A DNA stretch of 47,521 nt from a virus. A program made the translations under genes and the position numbers. The stretch spans positions 1 through 47,521 of IMG/VR virus record IMGVR_UViG_3300025086_000050. One strand, 5' to 3'. Numbering within the stretch: position 1 is the first letter of the stretch; every line of letters starts with the position of its first letter. The notes beneath the pieces are model-generated. The model was not told the origin of the DNA and did not search any database. It saw only the letters and a program-made list of their open reading frames with translations. Shown piece after piece: positions 36,301-43,320 of this stretch.

Positions 36301-39300
36301 CTGCACGCGAAAGAATATTATCTGAAATAGCATTAAAAGCTGAAGATTATTTTATTAATGATATAAATGACATGGCAACATTTAAAGTTATATCAGATTT
36401 AGCACGTAATATGTCACAAGCAGAATTACAAATAATTCCTAAGCTACATAGATTTGCTGAAAGTTTAAAAGACAAAAGCTATTTGATGGCTCATCAGCGT
36501 AAAAATACAGGCAACGTAGACTTTAATACTTTTACTCCTGAAATGGTTAAAGAAATTAAAAAATGGATGAAAGATAGTAAGTTACAAAGTTTAATTCCTG
36601 AAGAATGGAAAACTGTTAAAGAAAAAATATCATCTACTATTGACAGGGCAGAAATAGATGTTGCAATACGTAAATTTAGAAAAGATAATAAATTAAGTAA
36701 AAAACAATCAGAAATGCTAGATTACTTATTTCTTGGCACATATAAACGTGGTAATTTAAGCGGGATTGCTCAATTGGAAAAGAAACTAGATACTAACGAC
36801 CCTTTAATGCGTGATATGATTAGTTACATGAAAGGGTTAGCTGCAGGTACATCGATGTCAAAATTAGGATGGAACTCTGAAGCGTTGTCTTCTGGAAAGT
36901 CAGCTATTAACTATGCAGGTGCCATTACTCACTTCTTTAGCGAACCTTGGAAAGCTCCTACATCAGAGCAAATTAAAAGTGCTCAAAATGTTGCAGAAAA
37001 TATTAGAGAAACAATTAAAAAAGAAACTGGAACAGACTTCTTTGAACAAGGGGTATCTGAAACAATTGAACGAACAACAGGCTTTGAAGGATTAAAAGAA
37101 GGTGTTGAATTAAATGACTTGTCTCCAACATTACGTGCTCCTGTTACTAAATTACTATCTTACATTAAAGGTGAAAATCAAAAATTTCAACAAGAATTTA
37201 ACGGTGTAGTAAGAAGTTTGTTAGGTAAAGATATTAATGTATTAAATTTAAATGATTATAATATATTAAACAGATGGTTTAAAGATGTTAAAACTGGAAC
37301 TATTTGGCAGCAAATATGGGGGAAAGATAGCCCAACAGAGCTAGCTAAAAGGCATTATTGGTTATTTCCTAAAACTATCAATAGAGAGTTAATGAAAGAT
37401 GATATACGTCTTATGGAAGAAAATGGTTTATATCTTGCACAAGGTGGCAGAATATTAACTGGTAAAGTAATGCGACCTACTCAATACGTAGATATGGTAC
37501 AACGTTGGATAGCTCGTACTATGGATGGTGCTTCTGAAACTGGTGACGCATATGTTAAACTGTTAAAAGAAAAACTATTATTTTCTAATTCTATAAAAGA
37601 TGGTGAAACATTACGTCAAATAGCAGTACGTGAAAGAGAGTATAAAGGTTGGGAGTCTTTAAAATCATTAAGTGTTGAAGATAAAATACACTTAGTAGAA
37701 TATCGTGACAGATATAATGATGTCTTAAAATTCCATGGTGAAAAATTAAATAAAACTTATCAAGTGCAAATAGAAGGTAAACGTGTTGAATTAACAGGTA
37801 GAGAAATTGTAGACCGTATCAATAAAGAATACACTAGCTATTTTGAAGAAATGCATAAATTTATTAGAGGTGAAGAAAATTGGCTAGAAAAGAATAAAAT
37901 GATTAAAGGTTATTATGGTGGAGATAAAAAATCTCCTATTATTGATAATAAACGATTTAGCAAATTTCTATTAGACTCTTGGCGTAAAGGTGAAAATGTT
38001 ACTACTAAAATAGGTGTTGACAACCTTAGAGTATTATCACGTTCATTAATGATAGACATGGCTAAAGGTACTCCTGAATATGCACAAGCTTTAAAATCTA
38101 AGCCTATTGAACCAACAGGTAAATGGCGTGGTTCTTTTGATTATTACTTTCCACATATGCATTTTAATAAAAAAATGGCTGGTGAAGGTATGAAAAGATT
38201 AATGAAAAAAATCTATGAAACGCCGTTATCAGAGTTTGATGCAGACCCTAAAAAAGCAAGAGCTAAACGTGATAATGAAGTTAAAAAAGTAATATATAAA
38301 AATCATACTTTAACAGGTGATTGGCAATTTAAAGAAGTAGAAGACTGGGCTAACCATGATAGAATTATGGATGAAATAGCTGAATCTAGAGCTGCTAAAA
38401 AAGAACAAGTAAAATGGCCTGTTGACTTAACTAAAGCTGGAAATATGAACAGTAGAATTTCACATATTCCTGGATGGTCAATTGATGCATCAGCACCTGA
38501 AGCTTATTCACGTGCTATTGTTAATACGTATTATAGACAGCTATCTCAAATATTATCACGTAATATTATGCAAGAAATGTATGGTAAAATGAAACCAATC
38601 TGGGGTGAAAAGCAAGCTGTAGCATGGCAAAAGTTTATGCAACTATATGTACAAGATGCTATTGGTAACCCTACTGTAATACCTGAAACATATTTAAATG
38701 ACCCTACTATGAAATTACGTGGAACTCCATATGCGTGGTGGGCTGATAGTAATGTTGAAAAAAGAATTAATAAAGCATTAGATGCATTTGGAATAGGGAA
38801 TAAAGATTTGCCAAAAGAAATGCGTGGTGTTGATATGCAACAACTAAGACATTGGTCTAATCTTGAAGGGCAATTTGAAATGGCTGCACTATTAGCGCAT
38901 CCTAAGTCTGCTATTACTAACGTGTTTGGTGGTACTATGCATACGGTTGAATCTGCAGGTTGGACTAATTGGCGTAATTCACGTAATATAGAATGGTTAA
39001 GACAAAACATTAATTCTAAATGGAAATCCATGGAAGATGTAATGGAATTTGTAATTGAATCAGGTGTATATCCTGAATATATGATTTATGAAGCAGGTTT
39101 AAATAAAGAAATACGTCAAGGTAAAAATAGAGAATTTATTGAAGATGTAGCTAAAAAGCTTGCTAGACAACCTGAAATGTCTGAAACTTCATTAAAAGAA
39201 ATTGCTAAGCAATATGGTGTTAAAGATAAAATAACACAATTTGCTGCTAAATTTATGACTGTTCCTGAGAAAATGATACGTAGAGATGCTTTTATGGCGC

Positions 39301-40064
39301 ATTATATTCAAGCATGGCAAAGATATGGTGGCGCTATTAAAGACCCTAAACATCCATTCTTAGTAGAACAAGCTAAAAAAGGTGTACAAGCTACACAATT
39401 CTTATATTCAGCTCCATTTAGACCTGCATTTGCACGTACTGCTCTTGGTAAGGTTATGACACGTTTTCAATTATGGTCGTGGAACTCTGTAAGATTTAGA
39501 AATGACGTTTATAGACAAGCAAAAATATATGGCTTACGTCCTGGTTCGGAAGCGTTTGATAGATATGCTAGAACTATGCAAATAGATATGTTTACTTTTG
39601 CATTAGCTAATATGTTTGCTTACTCAATATTTGAGACTGCTTTACCTGCTCCATATAACTGGATGCAAGATACTGCTGATTGGGTATTTGGTAATGAAAA
39701 AGAAAGAGATAGAGCATTCTTTGGGCAATGGCCGAAACAACTTGCTCCGTTGCAGATGGTAACTCCTCCCATCCTTCGGCTGTTGCCTACATCTATGAGA
39801 GCTATGGTAGATGATGATTGGTCTAAAATTAGTAAATATTATATTTGGACTATGTTCCCATTTGGAAGAGTAGCACGTGATTTAGTTGGACCTGGTAATC
39901 TTGTTGATAATCCAATACGTATAATGGAAAAGACTAGTGGATTTCCGTTATTACAATTACAAAGAAAAGGAACAGGTTTACAAGCAGAAATAGAATCAGG
40001 GGAAAGAGAATTGCCACCTACACCTGGCGGTGGCTTATCTCCATTTGGGTTTAATGATGAATAA
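30321..40064 (+). CDS. Giant polyvalent-like virion protein (3247 aa) with SLOG domain and RNA polymerase-like DxDGD core
   Basis: About a fifth of the genome in one ORF, last of the late arm, with a TAAGGAGGAG site. N-terminal 330 residues resemble the membrane-active ejection proteins before it. Residues about 410-610 look like a circularly permuted SLOG domain: SGGAEGAD (416-423), DGGTGWGVD (524-532), AGIGSRE (584-590). Region 1145-1225 has DG, then Lys1172 and Lys1188 in a K-x15-GK-like setting (NKSFIV...LLGKYMM) and SSAAKQIGLR. Residues 1533-1585 carry LGGADLDGDE with Asp1575, Asp1577 and Asp1579, as in NADFDGD of RNA polymerases and the DLDGD of QDE-1-type enzymes. The C-terminal 350 residues (RFQLWSWNSVRFRND; FETALPAPYN) are distinct and unknown. 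Packaging with DNA is inferred from place and size; polymerase activity is a hypothesis. Confidence 0.7.
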   Translation: MSLFTPYNVGQPQPEEQTAVGQEQQFQPTWDNTQTRDAIKQYNSSPEFFTSSDLNNIRQHAAHHNLPFYEGEFDLVDAFKQAGAGFFEGFTTLNLMEPADNEYEQIFRNLGHLAGFAPGIMATPFNFGYKLTGSVGLSKLAKTAAALNDKSVPMAGAKFLTTKAKEIAKPVFKMASTGHAGAAQDVMGFLTGNQARHIMEGAFHLGAASAISSWQGGVDEMMHSFTHGAMAGGVFRSIGNLALTGSEASNKVIRGISGSLFMGLPSTMRGATTPEQIYEYVMGAYFGKSERPWTEKGARKMLGKMEELAKTNPEMQEKMLPELHPEFAELPPEVQKLTKQYASKGIPGTDFKGYATPEERALMNAMLGKDIKPKNLEDIPAEIEGYEVEQVIGAAGEPVLRYKKGFLDRFITRMASGGAEGADRAWANAASKLGIPVFNFTFGKHQAQAMLNKGLPRKLSEVELERANTEVAKSSESLDRPVDKMSEYVYNLIRRNWSIVNNTDAVYAVAPILRQGKLTMKAVDGGTGWGVDMAIRNKKDVYVFDNSSKDKHQGAITNRWHKYNRTLGRFEEVVEPPKPPKNWAGIGSREISKSGENAMESFLNRHFEGVEVAPTKKEAAEIKSAKERGEQLLETTIENTKKRVEDIEETIELGEAQLTDLVVGEQIAKVKEKTIERIKLETDISDLYLELGELEKELKIYTGTRDISFVDKVDGKVLMAKPFVEEANTGDTSPGITMQPTITAVQFVGKHLESMYDTALSPGARKNQIAGQLVFKMAELSDLARVDKINRSEELVSWVKSYAKKNNVDITLNTEAKGQLRQWMSRQILDAQVEYIGIKDGNINFLLKRGKDGEVSVPYTSSGVPKRNYEPLKLIQEIYKKAGGKSDRPIAIADHITLKDKDGRTVDMEMMRYQDKIERDLRFKGKSPELARALAQRQFNEFKANIFKQMNQKEYYLFSGRGDSDRMYFAKYNPKTNESLSAGLLKEIQKMGGMSNDANRMLKSFQRDYNRLAGFDKKTLKVIHDKAYMSNLLYDLQLNGLDVSTPTAIRASAKMMFSGKGDWIQNSKGFNKRSQIWLNNGYAGDPTFIKNYKTEKGNNVKLTDGKARYILAEDLPQSIRNKMDKDPLYSSDITRKSTELGEHIDGVIITEGRTLRALNADAGMPEHHVQNKSFIVSPNAQYGALLGKYMMHDAGNAMSKYMRDAGINFIVQSSAAKQIGLRKMGDYKVTKTKGLDLLGSEIYDLDLSHIKYNYSVKSDVHMTKWTRAVKQMLGSLMNNSQTPFKNETIKDMLNSLMDNRFTGEAKANKEYIDYLKLDANGKKQKINSIIKNIENLGIEQMIEGIRRPGNNLFAERLYDYMLTKNKEILEADYREGEINEMEYQNAMFEINAENVSYQKKLKASKEWRKLNPKSAKNSVDAMLFDKDVRNYRMQVIRNFVVREATRPVMANSAIARMRPYDKALQMDLDGANPRLKELNANDRLFFLDNGYKQMKIDTGISGYGKKGIVTLGELWEGRKGTYKDVAPEIFETLALRVPMDSVSGAHGLTFRGFTGREGYGTLLHSRTMRALGGADLDGDEAHIYFGGEKKGFKKAWREGFEANKEEFYYTKNGKRYVGDNKMSEIPAELRKELGLDPKIKTYQDLLTTTKEFKPEERKLLNSRGAMYSLHERNRISEAASRGRAQMGSSAVVPKQMMQQLHAMLGGGQSEKATSDNFTIYKKGKWNEALGKYQSTEYKVIIKPRKDSKWRKLAQEIGRAQVAFSSDPMDELGLKSPDYWFKTLHNAHFTVDIVNPKTGKKAKGITLKDLNAWDLKKGKYATINNLNKAYWGRNYTEGRRYTMDEIRSMGEAVYDLPLEQRNNFLVKVGEKLNPLDWSDNAIGRMDAKAVLEMYNRINEEVASPRYKYLKELLGRSSFSVPESKEMVRAIFTIDKSRTTVNKGEKIEFGFDLWNPKRRREIARDEVVFNEAIKGLTIKKKLIDATKKGNNEDITAARERILSEIALKAEDYFINDINDMATFKVISDLARNMSQAELQIIPKLHRFAESLKDKSYLMAHQRKNTGNVDFNTFTPEMVKEIKKWMKDSKLQSLIPEEWKTVKEKISSTIDRAEIDVAIRKFRKDNKLSKKQSEMLDYLFLGTYKRGNLSGIAQLEKKLDTNDPLMRDMISYMKGLAAGTSMSKLGWNSEALSSGKSAINYAGAITHFFSEPWKAPTSEQIKSAQNVAENIRETIKKETGTDFFEQGVSETIERTTGFEGLKEGVELNDLSPTLRAPVTKLLSYIKGENQKFQQEFNGVVRSLLGKDINVLNLNDYNILNRWFKDVKTGTIWQQIWGKDSPTELAKRHYWLFPKTINRELMKDDIRLMEENGLYLAQGGRILTGKVMRPTQYVDMVQRWIARTMDGASETGDAYVKLLKEKLLFSNSIKDGETLRQIAVREREYKGWESLKSLSVEDKIHLVEYRDRYNDVLKFHGEKLNKTYQVQIEGKRVELTGREIVDRINKEYTSYFEEMHKFIRGEENWLEKNKMIKGYYGGDKKSPIIDNKRFSKFLLDSWRKGENVTTKIGVDNLRVLSRSLMIDMAKGTPEYAQALKSKPIEPTGKWRGSFDYYFPHMHFNKKMAGEGMKRLMKKIYETPLSEFDADPKKARAKRDNEVKKVIYKNHTLTGDWQFKEVEDWANHDRIMDEIAESRAAKKEQVKWPVDLTKAGNMNSRISHIPGWSIDASAPEAYSRAIVNTYYRQLSQILSRNIMQEMYGKMKPIWGEKQAVAWQKFMQLYVQDAIGNPTVIPETYLNDPTMKLRGTPYAWWADSNVEKRINKALDAFGIGNKDLPKEMRGVDMQQLRHWSNLEGQFEMAALLAHPKSAITNVFGGTMHTVESAGWTNWRNSRNIEWLRQNINSKWKSMEDVMEFVIESGVYPEYMIYEAGLNKEIRQGKNREFIEDVAKKLARQPEMSETSLKEIAKQYGVKDKITQFAAKFMTVPEKMIRRDAFMAHYIQAWQRYGGAIKDPKHPFLVEQAKKGVQATQFLYSAPFRPAFARTALGKVMTRFQLWSWNSVRFRNDVYRQAKIYGLRPGSEAFDRYARTMQIDMFTFALANMFAYSIFETALPAPYNWMQDTADWVFGNEKERDRAFFGQWPKQLAPLQMVTPPILRLLPTSMRAMVDDDWSKISKYYIWTMFPFGRVARDLVGPGNLVDNPIRIMEKTSGFPLLQLQRKGTGLQAEIESGERELPPTPGGGLSPFGFNDE

Positions 40065-40086
40065 TCGCATGCTGCGGTGAGTATCG

Positions 40087-40389
40087 TTAAGAATCTTCTA
40101 CCATACCCCAAAGCAGCATTAAATATACGATTATATCTGTAATTCTACCTCGTACATCTTCTCTTTGCGATTTATATCCATTAACGTAAGCTTTAATGCC
40201 ATCTACGTGTTTTAATAGATATATCATCAATACTTTTTCACGACTGATATTTAATGCATCACCAATACGTTCAAAGTTTGCGAATACATTATCCTTCTTG
40301 TGCGCGTACTCCTTCTGCCCCGACTCTCTCGTCTTTGCTATCTCCGTCAGTATCACGTCCATCAGCTTGTTCATTTTCTTGCTGTTCAT
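40087..40389 (-). CDS. DUF1599-like (nucleotide-modification associated/MazG-like) protein (100 aa)
   Basis: The last gene of the leftward arm. KKDNVFANFERIGDALNISREKVLMIYLLKHVDGIKAYV and GRITDIIVYLMLLWGMVE follow the pattern of DUF1599-type all-alpha proteins seen in phages, related to NTP-pyrophosphohydrolase folds (family memory). Overlaps the upstream gene by about 100 bp in another frame; the start may instead be the ATG at 40374. It meets the giant gene tail to tail with 22 bp between. Confidence 0.6.
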   Translation of the reverse strand: MNSKKMNKLMDVILTEIAKTRESGQKEYAHKKDNVFANFERIGDALNISREKVLMIYLLKHVDGIKAYVNGYKSQREDVRGRITDIIVYLMLLWGMVEDS

Positions 40390-40591
40390 TTACTTTCTCC
40401 TCTATTAGCGCTTTCATTTTCTCTACAAACTCATCACCGTCTGATGTATGCTCAATATAACGTTCAAATAAAGCTATATAATCTTGAACAATCATATCTA
40501 GTCTGCCTATCGCCATTTTCATTTGTTTCATTTCAGTAGCAATAACTTTTACTGCTTCTCCTGTTGTCATTTTGGTTTTCTTCTTAGCCAT
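40289..40591 (-). CDS. Hypothetical helical protein with disordered overlapping tail (100 aa)
   Basis: Starts MAKKKTKMTTGEAV; a coiled-coil middle (MKQMKMAIGRLDMIVQDYIALFERYIE), then Glu/Gln/Asp/Gly-rich ending (GRDTDGDSKDERVGAEG). The last 34 codons overlap the following gene out of frame and are less AT-rich than the rest. The start overlaps the zinc-knuckle gene by 8 bp. Confidence 0.62.
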   Translation of the reverse strand: MAKKKTKMTTGEAVKVIATEMKQMKMAIGRLDMIVQDYIALFERYIEHTSDGDEFVEKMKALIEEKVNEQQENEQADGRDTDGDSKDERVGAEGVRAQEG

Positions 40592-40808
40592 CTAGCGTTT
40601 TCTCCTTCATGTATTGTTTTACGTGTTTACTTCCATAATTTTCTCTATATGTGCAATGTCTACATACAGGATACAATATTGGCGGTATCCAATCTGACAC
40701 ATATTGCGTGCTTTGTATCCTGTAACTTAATTGTAGATTGTACATTTTTTTACACATTTTGCATGTAAAGTTTTCTTTACCTTTGTTTTCGATTAACTGA
40801 AGACTCAT
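40584..40808 (-). CDS. Zinc-knuckle protein containing an in-frame stem element (74 aa)
   Basis: CKMC and CRHC pairs (Cys-x2-Cys, 30-odd residues apart) should bind one zinc. ATG 40808 overlaps the upstream TGA (ATGA). A 60-nt, 12-bp-stem inverted element (40665-40724) encodes exactly the 20 residues between LS and CRHC, which look unlike a usual zinc ribbon loop. Small early phage regulator or DNA-binding protein likely. Confidence 0.65.
   Translation of the reverse strand: MSLQLIENKGKENFTCKMCKKMYNLQLSYRIQSTQYVSDWIPPILYPVCRHCTYRENYGSKHVKQYMKEKTLDG
40665..40724 (-). other. Structured inverted-repeat element inside the zinc-knuckle gene (60 nt)
   Basis: Perfect 12-nt arms TACAGGATACAA (40665-40676) and TTGTATCCTGTA (40713-40724); inside, ATTGG/CCAAT (40678-40682, 40689-40693) and CAC/GTG hairpins. 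Sixty nt keeps the frame. Shares ATATTGCGTG with the element at 4827-4905. It has the same architecture as the intergenic elements of this arm. Confidence 0.5.
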
Positions 40809-40909
40809 TTATTTTTAGGTTTTCCATAGTTCCTGCCTACTATTGTAGACATTTTAGCCATAGCAATTTTAAAATCTTCATTTATTCGTTCTCCAACTGA
40901 GCTTTCTCT
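40805..40909 (-). pseudogene. Small ORF, possibly frameshifted (34 aa visible)
   Basis: A frame reading RESSVGERINEDFKIAMAKMSTIVGRNYGKPKNK ends at TGA 40805-40807, overlapping the next ATG, as real neighbours do. The expected coupled start ATGA at 40917-40919 gives only Met-Lys-Ala then TAG; a +1 shift at GCC-TAG would join it to this frame. Either an indel, a programmed shift, or an internal start (ATG at codon 17). Confidence 0.35.
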
Positions 40910-40915
40910 AGGCTT

Positions 40916-41164
40916 TCATGTATAAGGCGTTTTTTCTACCCTTACAAGCGATATCTCATCGTCAGTGTGGGTAGTATCTATTTCTTCACTACCTTCCATA
41001 TTATGCCCATTTAAGCACGCTGCTCTAAATTCGTGTTTATTAAAGTTTTCATCTTCTGATTCAAAGTATTTAGATAAGCTATTAATTAACATTTCTAAAT
41101 TATTATTTCCAAGAAGATTTCCGCCTACTATTTTAGCTATTGCATTATAATGTTTAATCTCCAT
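40916..41164 (-). CDS. Hypothetical protein (82 aa)
   Basis: Start taken at ATG 41164 (MEIKHYNAIAKIVGGNLLG), overlapping the previous stop with GGAGCAG upstream. Helical N-terminus, Asp/Glu/Thr-rich C-terminus. TGA overlaps a downstream ATG. Unrecognised. Confidence 0.58.
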   Translation of the reverse strand: MEIKHYNAIAKIVGGNLLGNNNLEMLINSLSKYFESEDENFNKHEFRAACLNGHNMEGSEEIDTTHTDDEISLVRVEKTPYT

Positions 41165-41324
41165 TTTTCTGCTCCAATTTTTCAATTCTTTCTTCAAGTT
41201 TATCAAGACGACCTTCAGACCCCTGTATGAGGTCTGTTAGGTCATCGACAATTTTAAACTTCTTTCCTATAGTATTGTCAACTATCTTTAATACTTTTTG
41301 CAGTATTATATCTTGCAAGCCCAT
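41154..41324 (-). CDS. Small coiled-coil protein (56 aa)
   Basis: Start at ATG 41324 (MGLQDIILQKVLKIVDN), preceded by AAAGGATGTCG. The C-terminal half EGRLDKLEERIEKLEQK is a clear heptad coiled coil. The longer start at 41381 overlaps the previous gene. Function unknown. Confidence 0.58.
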   Translation of the reverse strand: MGLQDIILQKVLKIVDNTIGKKFKIVDDLTDLIQGSEGRLDKLEERIEKLEQKNGD

Positions 41325-41326
41325 AA

Positions 41327-41563
41327 TTACGACATCCTTTGCAATGTGCTTCTCATAATATGGTCGTATATCCACCAACATCTTCCATTGTCTGATGCTT
41401 TTAAAGCAGCTGTCTTAACTTTATCTTGAAAAGACATCCCTCTATATTCTTCAGCATATACAGGCTTTGGACCTTTATTATTTCTATTTGCTTCTTTTAT
41501 TGATTCTGCTGGCATAACATTATACCTTCTTTCTTTTCCTAAATACCTATAATTTTTACTCAT
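41327..41563 (-). CDS. Hypothetical basic protein (78 aa)
   Basis: TAAGGAGCAAATAAA before ATG. MSKNYRYLGKERRYNV start and NGRCWWIYDHIMRS near the end. Not recognised. Confidence 0.6.
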   Translation of the reverse strand: MSKNYRYLGKERRYNVMPAESIKEANRNNKGPKPVYAEEYRGMSFQDKVKTAALKASDNGRCWWIYDHIMRSTLQRMS

Positions 41564-41575
41564 TTTATTTGCTCC

Positions 41576-42346
41576 TTATAATAAGTTTTCTATTTCAGTT
41601 TCTTTAAGCCCTAGCTTAAAATTACTTGGTAACTTCATGCTCTCTTTTGGGCGTGGATTATTTCCTCTGTAATCACTATTTAACCAGTACCACAAATCTA
41701 CACAACCTTCAACTACATTTGGAAGAAATTTTAATTGTTTAAATGTTGGATTAGGCTTCTTTTTCCATTTATCATTAAGATATAATCCATATATTTCATC
41801 AATCATATATTCACTTCCTGCTCCTGTATCTTCTACTATAGTATCCCATAGTATTTTATACATTGTAGCTTGTAAATCATGTGATTTATAATGACCACCT
41901 GTTTTAATATCTATTAATACATTCTTATTATCAATACGTGCTAATATATCAAATCTACCTGCGAATCTTACTCCAGGAAATGCTAACATTACCTCTTGCA
42001 TTATTACTTCAGGTGCATAATCATTATACCATTGTTCTAAACACATTACTCTTTTTACTATTTCTGGACCAGCATCTAATATAACTTCTTCTCCATTAAG
42101 TAAATCTTCACATATTTCATGTACAATAGTACCACGTTTAGCTGCTTCATCTCTAACTTTACAAGCATTATCCCAACTTCCTTGATTAGCTAGCCATTTA
42201 TGAAAGAACTCTCCTTTACCAGCAGCTGATAATATTGATGTCACAGATGGAACCCATTGCTTACTTCCTGCAATAGAATACCATCTAGTTTTACCTTCTT
42301 TAGAATGTATTGGGTTTGTTTGTAAATATTTAATTACTGGGTGCAT
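41576..42346 (-). CDS. PD-(D/E)XK nuclease, RecB/Cas4-like (256 aa)
   Basis: VPSVTSILSAAG entry, RGTIVHEICEDLL with His76, then GRFDILARIDNKNVLIDIKTG: Asp133, and Asp146-x-Lys148, followed by the Q-x3-MY helix (about 159-163). This is the full exonuclease motif set of the RecB-like family. Predicted 5'-3' or ssDNA end processing for phage recombination. ATG overlaps the end of the second nuclease gene. Confidence 0.85.
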   Translation of the reverse strand: MHPVIKYLQTNPIHSKEGKTRWYSIAGSKQWVPSVTSILSAAGKGEFFHKWLANQGSWDNACKVRDEAAKRGTIVHEICEDLLNGEEVILDAGPEIVKRVMCLEQWYNDYAPEVIMQEVMLAFPGVRFAGRFDILARIDNKNVLIDIKTGGHYKSHDLQATMYKILWDTIVEDTGAGSEYMIDEIYGLYLNDKWKKKPNPTFKQLKFLPNVVEGCVDLWYWLNSDYRGNNPRPKESMKLPSNFKLGLKETEIENLL

Positions 42347-42795
42347 CCAAATATCTCCTCTATTGGTATTAAAGCCATTTCACTACAATTGTAATCACCT
42401 CCCATTACTATGCGACCATTACCATTGCGAACTATATCTTTAACACGTGTTTTTAAATCAGATACTGGTAAAATATGTATGCTTTTAATATTGAAATTAT
42501 CTACTAATATTGTAGCCCAAAAATCTGCTTTAGTTACTGATAAACCACTTGGTTTATTACTAGCATGATTATGTAATTCAATAGCAATATTACCTGTCTT
42601 TTTCCATGTATCTCTTTCAGTTTTAACTTCAATTGTTTTATCTTGAAGGATTAATGCTAAAGCTTTTTCATAGACTTGTCCAAACTTTAAATCTATATCA
42701 AAATTACTATTATCATTAAACATTTTTTTATTTAATTTGCTATCAAAATACTCTTGTATTTTTGTAATAGCATTGTGTCCATTATCTACTTCCAT
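42334..42795 (-). CDS. Second PD-(D/E)XK-type nuclease (153 aa)
   Basis: FGQVYEKALALIL followed by TIEVKTERDTWKKTGNIAIE: Glu56-x-Lys58 with the TGN-x-x-x-E strand and SGLSVTKADFW, a pattern of small phage PD-(D/E)XK endonucleases of Holliday-junction-resolvase type. ATG 42795 behind AAAAGGAATA. Overlaps the RecB-like gene by 13 bp, implying joint work in recombination or DNA processing. Confidence 0.72.
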   Translation of the reverse strand: MEVDNGHNAITKIQEYFDSKLNKKMFNDNSNFDIDLKFGQVYEKALALILQDKTIEVKTERDTWKKTGNIAIELHNHASNKPSGLSVTKADFWATILVDNFNIKSIHILPVSDLKTRVKDIVRNGNGRIVMGGDYNCSEMALIPIEEIFGCTQ

Positions 42796-42813
42796 TTTAT
42801 TCCTTTTGTTAAT

Positions 42814-42911
42814 ATTAATGAGAGAGCTTAACAGGCCTTATCAGCAAAGAAAGGATTTAAGACGCTTCATATGCCTTGTTGACTTCGCAGTTACAACACT
42901 CTCTCATTAAT
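42814..42911 (-). other. Structured inverted-repeat element (98 nt, 13-bp closing stem)
   Basis: Perfect arms ATTAATGAGAGAG (42814-42826) and CTCTCTCATTAAT (42899-42911). Inside, AACAGGC pairs with GCCTTGTT (one bulge) and GTTG pairs with CAAC. Lies between the membrane-coil gene and the nuclease pair. Confidence 0.55.
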
Positions 42912-42918
42912 TGTTTAT

Positions 42919-43320
42919 TTAAAATCCAGGCAATCCTGGAATTGGTTGTTTAAAGATGTCTTCTTTTTCTTCAAACTGCTCCTTTATTGCATTTTGTGCA
43001 ATCTTACTTACTCTTTTATTTATAGCGTGTGTTTCAAATTGCATATGTTCTAATGTTCTTAATGTACTATCTAATTCAGCTAATAATTCTGCTTTAGATA
43101 TATCAGTGCGTACATACAATTTTAACAAATTATTTTCTAAGCTATCAACTTTAGTTTTAAAGTTATTAACATTTTTATCTATTTGTGATACAACTGACAT
43201 AGCATTGCTTATAGTTGATTGAGCTACTTTAACTGACTCCTGCAAGTCTTTATAAATAGGGTAGTTAGCTGCTACTGCAATTATAATTAATACTACATAG
43301 TTTATGATTTGTTTTTTCAT
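42919..43320 (-). CDS. Membrane-anchored coiled-coil protein (133 aa)
   Basis: Residues 4-22 (QIINYVVLIIIAVAANYPIY) form a signal anchor; the remainder is coiled coil with few charges at the join and ends QPIPGLPGF. GGAGG lies right before ATG 43320. Topology fits an Rz-like or membrane scaffold protein, but it lies in the replication block. Role unknown. Confidence 0.65.
   Translation of the reverse strand: MKKQIINYVVLIIIAVAANYPIYKDLQESVKVAQSTISNAMSVVSQIDKNVNNFKTKVDSLENNLLKLYVRTDISKAELLAELDSTLRTLEHMQFETHAINKRVSKIAQNAIKEQFEEKEDIFKQPIPGLPGF

Noticed and set aside
40065-40086. Bidirectional terminator between the converging arms
   Set aside because: Only a 4-bp CGCA/TGCG hairpin and no T tract are seen in the 22-bp gap.
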